DNA of 15,597 nt from an uncultured Pseudomonadota bacterium (GTDB taxonomy: Bacteria; Pseudomonadota; Gammaproteobacteria; Burkholderiales; SG8-41): contig CAMPGR010000091.1 of assembly GCA_946885605.1 (NCBI GenBank), forward strand, positions 1 through 15,597, written 5' to 3'. A model generated the notes under the pieces. It saw only the letters and a list, made by a program, of their open reading frames with translations, was not told the origin of the DNA and did no database searches. Shown piece by piece: positions 8,314 through 14,591 of this stretch. Position 1 is the stretch's first letter, and each line of letters starts with the position of its first letter. The translations under genes and the position numbers were made by a program.

Positions 8314-9021
8314 GTGATCGGAAACTGGGAGCGCAAGCTCGGCCTCATCGTGCCATCGTGGAATACCGTGATGGAGTACGAGGTGCAGCGGATGTGCGGT
8401 CCCACCCTCTCCGCGCACTCGGTGCGCATCCCGCACACCGCGGATACGGAGGAGAACCTGCTTGCGCTCGCGACGCATGCGCCGTCGGTAGCGAAGCTGC
8501 TCGCCCACGCGAAGGTGCACGTCATCGGCTATGGCTGTACTGCGGGGGGTTTTCTCAAGGGCCCCGAGGGCGACCGCAAAGTGGGCGCGGAGATCGCCGA
8601 GGCGACCGGCATCCCGGTTGCGACGTCGGCGACGGCGATCGCCGACGCCCTGCGCGCCGTCGGCGCGAAGCGTATCGGCGTCGCGTCTCCCTATGCCGTG
8701 TGGCTCAACGAGCGGGTGCGCCGGTTTCTCGAGGCGGATGGTTTCGATGTCGTGGCGATCCAGGGCCTGGGCACCGAGGCGCACGCGACCATCACGCTCG
8801 AGCGCGTGGAAGCGCTGGCCGCCGAAGTGAATCGGCCGGATGCGCAGGCGATATTCATCAGCTGCTCCAATTTCCGAACGCTGGAAATCATCGAGTCGCT
8901 GGAGAAGCGTTTCGGCAAGCCGGTGGTCACGAGCAATGCCTCGACCCTGTGGAAAATGCTGCGCGTGATCGGCGACCGGCGCGCCGTCCCCGGCGCGGGC
9001 CGGCTCTTCAGCGAAGCGTGA
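8314..9021 (+). CDS. Asp/Glu racemase superfamily enzyme (maleate isomerase/AMDase-like)
   Basis: A 235-residue cytoplasmic enzyme of the aspartate/glutamate racemase fold, closest in appearance to the maleate cis-trans isomerase/arylmalonate decarboxylase/EutA group. Two halves each supply a catalytic-type cysteine: C75 in GYGCTAGG and C184 in SCSNFRT. Family knowledge is that racemases and maleate isomerases keep both cysteines while arylmalonate decarboxylase keeps only the second, so an isomerase or racemase is favoured. LGLIVPSWNTVME (9-21) matches the substrate-binding start of this group. The start is GTG 8314 with GGAGGG 6 bases upstream; the frame is open far upstream, but there it lies antisense to the Bug gene. 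Its stop overlaps a possible GTG of the next gene. Substrate unknown; a dicarboxylate or hydantoin-like compound is plausible. Confidence 0.88.
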   Translation: MIGNWERKLGLIVPSWNTVMEYEVQRMCGPTLSAHSVRIPHTADTEENLLALATHAPSVAKLLAHAKVHVIGYGCTAGGFLKGPEGDRKVGAEIAEATGIPVATSATAIADALRAVGAKRIGVASPYAVWLNERVRRFLEADGFDVVAIQGLGTEAHATITLERVEALAAEVNRPDAQAIFISCSNFRTLEIIESLEKRFGKPVVTSNASTLWKMLRVIGDRRAVPGAGRLFSEA

Positions 9022-9059
9022 ACGGGACGTGGCGTTCGGGGCAGCGGACGGTGAACGGA

Positions 9060-9989
9060 ATGACGACTGCAGCGGCGCGTTGGCGTCCGCAACGCGAAGT
9101 GGAAATCGTCGCCGGCACGCCGCCCGGCGGAGGGCTCGACCGTACCGCACGCGCGCTCGCCCGCGCCATCGAATCGGAACGGCTGCTCGACGTGCCGCTG
9201 AAAGTGGTCAACATCGCGGGCGATGGTGCACGCAAGGCCTGGGCCTATGTCGAACGCCGCGCGGGAGACCCGCATGTGCTCGCGATCAGCTCACCCAATC
9301 TCGCCACCGATCACCTGGTCGGGCTCGCGGCTTTCGACCACTCGGCGTTTACCCCCCTCGCCATCCTCTATAACGAGTACCTCGCCTTCATCGCCGCCGC
9401 GGTCTCCCCGATACAAAGCGCCCGCGACCTGCTGCAGCGTTTCGCCGCGCCGGCATCCGAGGTGAGGGTTGCGTTCTCCACCGCGCTCGGAAACCCGAAC
9501 CACATCGCACTCGCCAAAGTAATCCGGCATGCAGGAGGCGACGTGACCAGACCGAAAATCCGCGTATTCGACTCCGCGCTCGACGCGCTGGCAGATGCGC
9601 TGGCGGGCAATGCGGAGGTTGCGGCCGTCACCGCCGCGAGCGCGGTCGACGCGCTCAACGCCGGCACCGCCCGCGCACTCGCTATTTCGGCGCCGAGCCG
9701 CCTTGCATCCCCCTATGAGGCGACGCCGACGTGGAAGGAGCAGGCGGTGGACTGCGTGATCGGGGCCTGGCGCGGCATCACGGGCCCGCACGGATTAAGT
9801 GCCGAACAGGTCGCATACTGGGAGAAAATCCTGCGCGCTGCCGTTGCGAGTGTCGCCTGGAGCGCCGAGCTTCGGCGGCACCACTGGACCGCGATGTACC
9901 TCGACGGGCCGGAACTCGCGGCTCATTTGCAGCGCGAGGAAGGGGAGATGAGCGCGGTGCTGCGGGAGCTCGGCCTGCTTAGAGGATGA
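9060..9989 (+). CDS. Bug/TctC-like protein lacking a signal peptide
   Basis: A 309-residue homologue of the tripartite tricarboxylate binding proteins. The family's first-strand motif appears almost at once, VEIVAGTPPGGGLDRTARALA (from 14), equivalent to RIVVPFPAGGTSDILSRAV in the secreted neighbour; a later TctC-like segment is AWRGITGPHGLS. No hydrophobic export signal precedes it. ATG 9060 has GGTGA 5 bases upstream; an earlier GTG at 9018 overlaps the racemase stop (GTGA), but its added residues (VNGTWRSGQRTVNG) are polar and not a signal either. Upstream DNA is racemase coding sequence, so a lost signal exon is not hidden there. The product is therefore predicted cytoplasmic, perhaps a ligand carrier, sensor or partner of the racemase-like enzyme. 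The family call is good; role and location are inference. Confidence 0.85.
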   Translation: MTTAAARWRPQREVEIVAGTPPGGGLDRTARALARAIESERLLDVPLKVVNIAGDGARKAWAYVERRAGDPHVLAISSPNLATDHLVGLAAFDHSAFTPLAILYNEYLAFIAAAVSPIQSARDLLQRFAAPASEVRVAFSTALGNPNHIALAKVIRHAGGDVTRPKIRVFDSALDALADALAGNAEVAAVTAASAVDALNAGTARALAISAPSRLASPYEATPTWKEQAVDCVIGAWRGITGPHGLSAEQVAYWEKILRAAVASVAWSAELRRHHWTAMYLDGPELAAHLQREEGEMSAVLRELGLLRG

Positions 9990-10015
9990 CAGGGCCGCCC
10001 GCCAGGGCGCCGCTG

Positions 10016-10024
10016 TGCTATTCT
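10016..10024 (+). promoter_or_regulatory. Candidate extended -10 element for the DUF6806-like gene
   Basis: TGCTATTCT is identical to 8275-8283 and lies 33 bases before ATG 10058, starting 26 bases after the preceding stop. It suggests this gene can be transcribed apart from the two genes upstream. No consensus -35 was seen. Confidence 0.4.
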
Positions 10025-10025
10025 A

Positions 10026-10055
10026 GGCTTCCGCCTTCCTGGCGGATTCGGAGCC
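10026..10055 (+). promoter_or_regulatory. Leader hairpin next to the DUF6806-like ribosome-binding site
   Basis: TCCGCC (10030-10035) pairs with GGCGGA (10041-10046) around a TTCCT loop, and outside an internal bulge GGCT (10026-10029) can pair with AGCC (10052-10055). The outer pairing overlaps GGAG (10050-10053), the probable Shine-Dalgarno. There is no U-tract, so it is not a terminator. Confidence 0.35.
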
Positions 10056-10057
10056 GA

Positions 10058-10618
10058 ATGTCTATGCGAATGGAAGTACACGTGCACGGCAACGCATTCC
10101 TCTGCAAAGGGGTACGGCTGCCCCAGGTGGAGCAGGCGCTTCGCCCGTGGCTCGATTACCTCGATGTCGATACCATCGCCGAGGCCGCGAGCCTCGAACG
10201 CGAGGAGCCCGGGATCGTTTTCGACGCGCGCGAGCGCACGCTCAATATATGCTGGACCGGCGAAGTGGGGCGCAGCTTCCACAGCCGGTTGACCGAAGCG
10301 TTTCACAATCTCGGCCCGCTCACCGAGCACGCTTCCGAGATCGAAGTGACGTACTACCCGGAGCACGGCGACGACGAGTTCTACCAGATGTTCGTCGGGC
10401 CGACGCCGGAGGCAATCCACGACTTCCGCCGGCAGTGCGTGGTGGAGGACGTCGCGAGCATGCTCTCGCGCCACTTGAGCAAGCAGGAGGTCGATCAGGT
10501 CGCCGCGCTCATCAACCAGATGTTCGACACGGCGCTTACCGCAAAGCGCACGGGCAGCGAGCAAAACGCGCCCTCCACCGTGATTCCGTTGCATCCGCGG
10601 AACCGGCACCTGCACTAA
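10058..10618 (+). CDS. DUF6806-like protein of unknown function
   Basis: A 186-residue soluble acidic protein with no signal peptide or membrane segment. It recalls the betaproteobacterial DUF6806 group (from memory, unchecked), with EVHVHGNAF (6-14), LRPWLDYLDVD (28-38), EEPGIVFD (49-56), ICWTGEVGRSF (64-74), EVTYYPEHGDDEF (96-108) and MFVGPTPEAIHD (111-122), then a helical C-terminal third and a polar tail. Function is not known. Three in-frame ATGs lie close together (10058, 10064, 10070) after GGAG; 10064 has the more usual spacing but 10058 cannot be excluded. An ATG at 9986 overlapping the previous stop would add a low-complexity extension and is rejected. It converges on the thiamine-diphosphate enzyme gene, with 51 bases between stops. 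Confidence 0.85.
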   Translation: MSMRMEVHVHGNAFLCKGVRLPQVEQALRPWLDYLDVDTIAEAASLEREEPGIVFDARERTLNICWTGEVGRSFHSRLTEAFHNLGPLTEHASEIEVTYYPEHGDDEFYQMFVGPTPEAIHDFRRQCVVEDVASMLSRHLSKQEVDQVAALINQMFDTALTAKRTGSEQNAPSTVIPLHPRNRHLH

Positions 10619-10653
10619 AAACCCCGTTTCCGGTTTCCGCGGCAAGACGAGTC

Positions 10654-10668
10654 CGGGGCAAACCCCCG
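10654..10668. terminator. Weak hairpin between convergent genes
   Basis: CGGGG (10654-10658) and CCCCG (10664-10668) form a 5-bp stem with a CAAAC loop between the convergent stops at 10618 and 10670. On the plus strand a T6 run (10679-10684) follows only after about ten bases, and on the minus strand there is no T-tract, so terminator function is doubtful. Confidence 0.22.
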
Positions 10669-10669
10669 T

Positions 10670-12346
10670 CTAGGCGCGTTTTTTCATGGCGTCGGTGCGG
10701 AAGCTGATGACCGCGTCCGGATCGACCTTCGCGTGGATCACCGCGGGCTTGCCTTCCTTCATCGCCTGGCTTACCGCATCGGCCGTCTCGCCGCGCTCGG
10801 TGACGTAGAAGCCCACGCCGCCGGTCAACTTCATCACTTCGTCGAACCGCGGGCTCAAAACGTGCGCGCCAATGTAGCGGCGATTGAAGAAGTCGCGCTG
10901 ATAAGCGATCTCCGAGCCCCACGCCCCGTTGTCCATCACGATCGCGATGGTCGGAATGTCGTGCATCACTGCTGTCGCCATCTCGCCCATCGTCATGCCG
11001 AAGCCGCCGTCGCCCATGAGCGAGATCACCGTGCGATGCGGGGCGGCCACTTTCGCTCCGAGGCCGGCTGCATACGAAAAGCCGATGCTCGCGCAATCGA
11101 GCGGCGTCAAGAGGGCGGGCGTCACGTGATACGGAAGCTGATCGGTCGCCTGCAGGCCGGTCGTTCCCGCATCCAGCGTGTAGAGCGCATCGCGCGGCGC
11201 CACTTTCCGCAGCTCAGCGTAGATCACGTCCGGGTGCAGCGGCTTCGCGCTGCGGCTGCCCGATTCCTCGCGCCGCTTGATGAGCTCCTGGCGCTGCGCC
11301 ACGAGCTTCTGGTTGCGCGCATGCCACGGCGCCTCCCCCGGAATTTGCGCTATGAGGTCGCAAAGCGCAGCGGCCACCGTTCCGGCATCGCCCGCGATGC
11401 CGAGCGCGACGGGGAAGTAACGCCCAAGGGCTACGGGATCGATGTCCACCTGCACGATGCGCGCTTGCGGCGAAAGGCTGTCGTACTGGTAGCGCGTCGT
11501 ATTGAACCCAAGCCGCGTGCCGAGCGCGAGGATGAAGTCGGCCTCGCGCATGAGCGCACTCGCAACCGGGTTGCCGCGCGCGCCGACCGTTCCGGCATAG
11601 AGCGGGTGATCGACAGGCGCCACATCACCGTGGCCTGCCGAAGTGGTAATCGGCAATTGCAGTTTTTCGGCCAACCTGAGGAGGCTCGCCATGCCTCGGC
11701 CCCACTTGATGCCGGCGCCGGCATGCATCACCGGTGCCTTCGCTGAGAGCAGCATGTCGCGTATGCGCTCGAGCGCAGCGCGCTCCACCGCACCGCCCGT
11801 CATTTCCGGCAGCGCTTTCGGAATCTCAGCCTCGATGTCGTGGTTGAAAAGGTCGCGCGGGATCATCACGACGACCGGTCCGCGCCGGCCCGAGTTCGCG
11901 ATGCGGAAGGCTTCGAGGATGAATTCCGGAATGCGCTCCGGGCGCGGCACGGTCATGACGCGCTTGGTGACCGAGAGGAAGGCGGTGTGCTGATCGATTT
12001 CCTGAAAGCCGTCTCGGCCGAGATGATCGGTCGCGGGAAGCCCCGTGATCGCGACGAGCGGCGAGTACGCCATCTTCGCGGCGGCAAGGCCGAGCATCAT
12101 GTTGACCGAGCCTGGGCCGGCCTGCCCGCAGATGAAGAGCCCCGGCGATTGCGTGACCCGCGCATAGGCGTCCGCCATGTGCGCGCCGCAGTTTTCGTGA
12201 CGCACGCCGACGTACGTCATGTCTTTCGCGTCGTAGAGCGCGTCATACATTTCCAGCGTGCTGGAGCCCATCAGGCCGAAGACCTTGCTGACCCCCGCCG
12301 CGCGCAGCGCTTCCACCGCCGCGCGTCCACAACTCATTCTTGCCAT
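10670..12346 (-). CDS. Thiamine-diphosphate-dependent enzyme, acetolactate synthase-like
   Basis: A 558-residue member of the ThDP-dependent acetolactate synthase/decarboxylase superfamily, acting on a 2-oxo acid or related substrate in the cytoplasm. Domain order is the standard PYR (1-170, with the ylide-activating glutamate E51 in RHENCGAHMADAYAR and GQAGPGSVN at 74-82), the central FAD/nucleotide-fold domain (about 190-335) and the PP domain (about 370-545, with the ThDP/Mg motif GDGGFGMTMGE at 445-455 ending in MDNGAWG). GRDGFQEIDQHTAF resembles the same stretch in sulfoacetaldehyde acetyltransferase and acetolactate synthase. ATG 12346 follows GGGAGAGGGA; ATG 12337 is an alternative with wider spacing. 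It lies 95 bases after the hydroxyacid dehydrogenase gene on the same strand, suggesting a shared pathway. It need not be a biosynthetic AHAS, since no small subunit gene is adjacent. Confidence 0.9.
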   Translation of the reverse strand: MARMSCGRAAVEALRAAGVSKVFGLMGSSTLEMYDALYDAKDMTYVGVRHENCGAHMADAYARVTQSPGLFICGQAGPGSVNMMLGLAAAKMAYSPLVAITGLPATDHLGRDGFQEIDQHTAFLSVTKRVMTVPRPERIPEFILEAFRIANSGRRGPVVVMIPRDLFNHDIEAEIPKALPEMTGGAVERAALERIRDMLLSAKAPVMHAGAGIKWGRGMASLLRLAEKLQLPITTSAGHGDVAPVDHPLYAGTVGARGNPVASALMREADFILALGTRLGFNTTRYQYDSLSPQARIVQVDIDPVALGRYFPVALGIAGDAGTVAAALCDLIAQIPGEAPWHARNQKLVAQRQELIKRREESGSRSAKPLHPDVIYAELRKVAPRDALYTLDAGTTGLQATDQLPYHVTPALLTPLDCASIGFSYAAGLGAKVAAPHRTVISLMGDGGFGMTMGEMATAVMHDIPTIAIVMDNGAWGSEIAYQRDFFNRRYIGAHVLSPRFDEVMKLTGGVGFYVTERGETADAVSQAMKEGKPAVIHAKVDPDAVISFRTDAMKKRA

Positions 12347-12381
12347 TCCCTCTCCCGCTTCAATCGGACCTGTAACTGCCG

Positions 12382-12398
12382 ACTGCGCTAAACGCAGT
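12382..12398 (-). repeat. Short inverted repeat in the leader of the ThDP enzyme gene
   Basis: ACTGCG (12382-12387) and CGCAGT (12393-12398) are perfect 6-base arms around a 5-base loop, about 36 bases upstream of ATG 12346. No U-tract follows on either strand. It could be an operator or an mRNA-processing hairpin; its function is unknown. Confidence 0.35.
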
Positions 12399-12413
12399 AA
12401 GCTCGCCTCTTTG

Positions 12414-12442
12414 CCTTGGCGCTCTTGGCGGCCTGGCGGTTC
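12414..12442 (-). repeat. CGCCAAG-type intergenic repeat, copy 2
   Basis: On the minus strand, right after the hydroxyacid dehydrogenase stop (TAG, 12444-12442), the sequence runs AACCGCCAGGCCGCCAAGAG and then CGCCAAGG: three units of roughly CCGCCAAG. Its first 22 bases equal copy 1 (1-23) apart from one missing base. It fills part of the 95-base gap before the ThDP enzyme gene. Confidence 0.62.
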
Positions 12443-13416
12443 TATTTCCTCCCCAGCGCTTCGGGATTCATGACGTTGATCGGTTGCCCCGCGGCGAATG
12501 CGAGGATCTGGTCGACCGCGGTGCCGAAGTAGGATTCGTAGGTCGCTTCCTCCACATACCCGAGATGGGGCGTGCACACGACGTTGTCCATCGCGAGGAG
12601 CGGATGCTTGCCGCCGAGCACGGGCTCCTCCTCGTACACGTCGACCGCAGCGCGGCCGGGACGCCCGCGCTTCAATGCCGCCGCGAGCGCCCCCTCGGCG
12701 ATGATCGGCGCGCGGCTCGTGTTGACAATGAGCGCAGTCGGCTTCATGCGCGCGAGATCCTCCGCTTTCACGATGCCGCGCGTCTCCTTGTTGAGCGGAA
12801 GGTGGATCGAGATCACATCGGATTCAGCGAAGAACCCTTCGCGGCTTGGCGCCACCTCGAATCCCGCCTCGCGTGCGCGGCTCGTGGAGCCCTCGCGCCC
12901 CCAACACACGACCCGCATCCCGAACGCGCGGCCGACCTTGGCGACGAGACTGCCGATGCGACCGTAGGCGTAAATGCCGAGCGTCTTGCCTTGGACGCCG
13001 ATGCCGACGCTGCCCTGCCACTTGCCTTCCTTCATGCGCTGCACTTCCTGGGGAATGCGGCGCAGCGATGCAAGTATGAGGCCCCAAGTGAGCTCGGCCG
13101 TGGGGGTGGGGCTGCCCGCACCACCGGCGGAAACCACGATCCCGTGCTCGGTGCACGCCGCGATATCGATGTGATTCGCGTTGCGTCCCGTCTGGCTGAT
13201 AAGCTTGAGCTTCGGGAGCCGCTCCGCGAGCGCGCGCGGGAAGGGCGAGCGCTGCTGCGTGAGGATCAGCGCGTCCACGTCCTTGAGCAGCTCGGCGAGC
13301 CGCGCGGGATCCTTCTCCGTATCGTGGAAGACGAGAACCTCGTGGCCCTGCAGCCGCTTGTAACACGCGAGGTTCCTGAACGCGTCCTGGTAATCGTCGA
13401 TGACCGCTATCTTCAT
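12442..13416 (-). CDS. D-2-hydroxyacid dehydrogenase family protein
   Basis: A 324-residue NAD(P)-dependent D-2-hydroxyacid dehydrogenase, interconverting a 2-oxo acid and a D-2-hydroxy acid in the cytoplasm. The split catalytic domain (1-100 and about 290-324) flanks the Rossmann domain. The catalytic triad is visible as R235 (NTSRAP), E264 (YEEEP) and H284 (TPHLGY). The nucleotide motif reads GIYAYGRIG (147-155), so the first glycine of GxGxxG is alanine (A150). Start ATG 13416 has AGGAGGAG just upstream. It follows an MFS gene by 33 bases, in which a TATAAT flanked by a dyad suggests an internal promoter, and precedes the ThDP enzyme gene. Likely in a hydroxy/oxo-acid pathway with them; substrate not determinable. 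Confidence 0.92.
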   Translation of the reverse strand: MKIAVIDDYQDAFRNLACYKRLQGHEVLVFHDTEKDPARLAELLKDVDALILTQQRSPFPRALAERLPKLKLISQTGRNANHIDIAACTEHGIVVSAGGAGSPTPTAELTWGLILASLRRIPQEVQRMKEGKWQGSVGIGVQGKTLGIYAYGRIGSLVAKVGRAFGMRVVCWGREGSTSRAREAGFEVAPSREGFFAESDVISIHLPLNKETRGIVKAEDLARMKPTALIVNTSRAPIIAEGALAAALKRGRPGRAAVDVYEEEPVLGGKHPLLAMDNVVCTPHLGYVEEATYESYFGTAVDQILAFAAGQPINVMNPEALGRK

Positions 13417-13430
13417 GTCCGCTCCTCCTG

Positions 13431-13453
13431 GTGAACCCGGATTATAGGTTCAC
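13431..13453 (-). promoter_or_regulatory. Consensus -10 enclosed by a perfect inverted repeat (promoter/operator)
   Basis: GTGAACC (13431-13437) and GGTTCAC (13447-13453) are perfect 7-base arms with a 9-base spacer. Read on the minus strand the spacer starts with TATAAT (13446-13441), a full sigma-70 -10 consensus, 25 bases before ATG 13416. The upstream arm includes the stop of the MFS gene. The layout fits an internal promoter blocked by a dimeric regulator. No -35 consensus is apparent. Confidence 0.45.
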
Positions 13454-14589
13454 TTCCTGTCCGCGCGCCCGATGAGCACGCCGCCCCCGCCGAGGATCAG
13501 CGCGTTCGCGATGAAAACGGGCGCGATTCCGAGCGCCGATCCTATGGTGCCGAACATGAGCGGCACCACGATGTGCATGAAATTATTGATGCTGACGCGA
13601 AGTCCCAGCGCTTCCCCCGAGCGGCCTTCCGGCGCGCGGCTGTAGATGAGCGTCATCGTGAGCGGCTGCCCGCAGCCCATGCCGAGCCCGAGCGCAAACG
13701 CGATCGACGCGAGCAGCATCGCGCTTTCGAAAAGCGGGAACAGCAGATAAGTTACGCATCCCGCATAGAGCGACCAGGTGAGCACCCTCTCTGCGCTCCA
13801 GCGCTTCACCATCGCCGGCATCACGAGCCGCACGACGAACGAAGCGGCGGCGAACATGCTGAGCACGACGCCGATCGTCGTCGCGGAAAGGCCGATCGCG
13901 TTGCCGTAGATCGGCATGTAGAACTGAAAGAGGTCGATTCCGGTCAGGATCGCCGCTCCCGTGATCAAGGTGCGCCGGAGCGGCGCGTTGCTCAGCAGAT
14001 TCTTGGCCTCGACCGCCTGTTCGCCCTCGGCGCCGTGCTGCGCGCGCACGCGCCCGAGCTTGCGCGCAAAAAGCAGGATCACGACGGGGATCAGCGGCCC
14101 GGCGGCGAGAACCAGGTAGCCGTTCGCGTGTCCGAAGTGGTCGATCGAGAACCCTGCGATGAGCGGGCCGAGAAAACCGCCCGCCGCCATGACGAGGCCA
14201 TAGTTCGTGAAGTTGCGGGTGCGTTCATCGACGCCGCTCAGCGCGCCGACCAGGTTCTGCACCGAGACGTTGTAGAAGACGTGCGAAGCGCCGATCAGGG
14301 CGGCGGACGCGTACAGCGCGGGCAATCCGGGACTGAAGAATGGCAGCGCGAGGCCGCACGCGAGACCAGCGGATCCGGCAATCATCGGCGAGCGCACGCC
14401 GAGCCGGTCGGAAAGCTTGCCGGCGTACAGCGCGAGCATCATCGGAAAGAGCGAATAGAGCGCGATCAGCACGCCGATGTAGAACTGCGCCGCACCAAGC
14501 TCGATCGCGAACAGCGACACGAGCACCTTGCTGCCGCGAAAGACGGTCATGTTGCACAGGACGATGAGGAAGACGACGTAGATCCACAT
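13450..14589 (-). CDS. MFS transporter, downstream member of a tandem pair
   Basis: A 379-residue inner-membrane major-facilitator permease with about twelve hydrophobic segments. The first helix starts at the N-terminus (MWIYVVFLIVLCNMTVFRGS); a motif-A loop is at AGKLSDRLGVRS (56-67), and a polar central loop around 175-200 separates the halves. The C-terminal half contains GLGMGCGQPLTMTLIYSRAP and GRSGEALGLRVSINN. It starts two bases after the stop of a related MFS gene, with AGGAGG inside that gene's end, so the two are co-transcribed and probably translationally coupled. The same strand continues to the hydroxyacid dehydrogenase and ThDP enzyme, suggesting uptake of the acid they process. 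Substrate unknown. Confidence 0.9.
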   Translation of the reverse strand: MWIYVVFLIVLCNMTVFRGSKVLVSLFAIELGAAQFYIGVLIALYSLFPMMLALYAGKLSDRLGVRSPMIAGSAGLACGLALPFFSPGLPALYASAALIGASHVFYNVSVQNLVGALSGVDERTRNFTNYGLVMAAGGFLGPLIAGFSIDHFGHANGYLVLAAGPLIPVVILLFARKLGRVRAQHGAEGEQAVEAKNLLSNAPLRRTLITGAAILTGIDLFQFYMPIYGNAIGLSATTIGVVLSMFAAASFVVRLVMPAMVKRWSAERVLTWSLYAGCVTYLLFPLFESAMLLASIAFALGLGMGCGQPLTMTLIYSRAPEGRSGEALGLRVSINNFMHIVVPLMFGTIGSALGIAPVFIANALILGGGGVLIGRADRK

Positions 14590-14591
14590 CG

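Noticed and set aside
8163..9059. Upstream extension of the signal-less Bug frame through the racemase region
   Set aside because: It overlaps the racemase in another frame and reads as an arginine/glycine-rich shadow. The TctC similarity begins only after 9060.
9986..10057. ATGA-overlap start for the DUF6806-like gene
   Set aside because: It would add about 24 residues unlike the conserved core, and a promoter-like element and SD lie inside this stretch.
10733..11746. Plus-strand open frame opposite the ThDP enzyme
   Set aside because: Antisense shadow with no family features; the minus-strand gene has all ThDP motifs.
12347..12577. N-terminal extension of the ThDP enzyme
   Set aside because: It would run through the repeat and into the dehydrogenase gene; ATG 12346 has a strong SD and the PYR domain starts right there.
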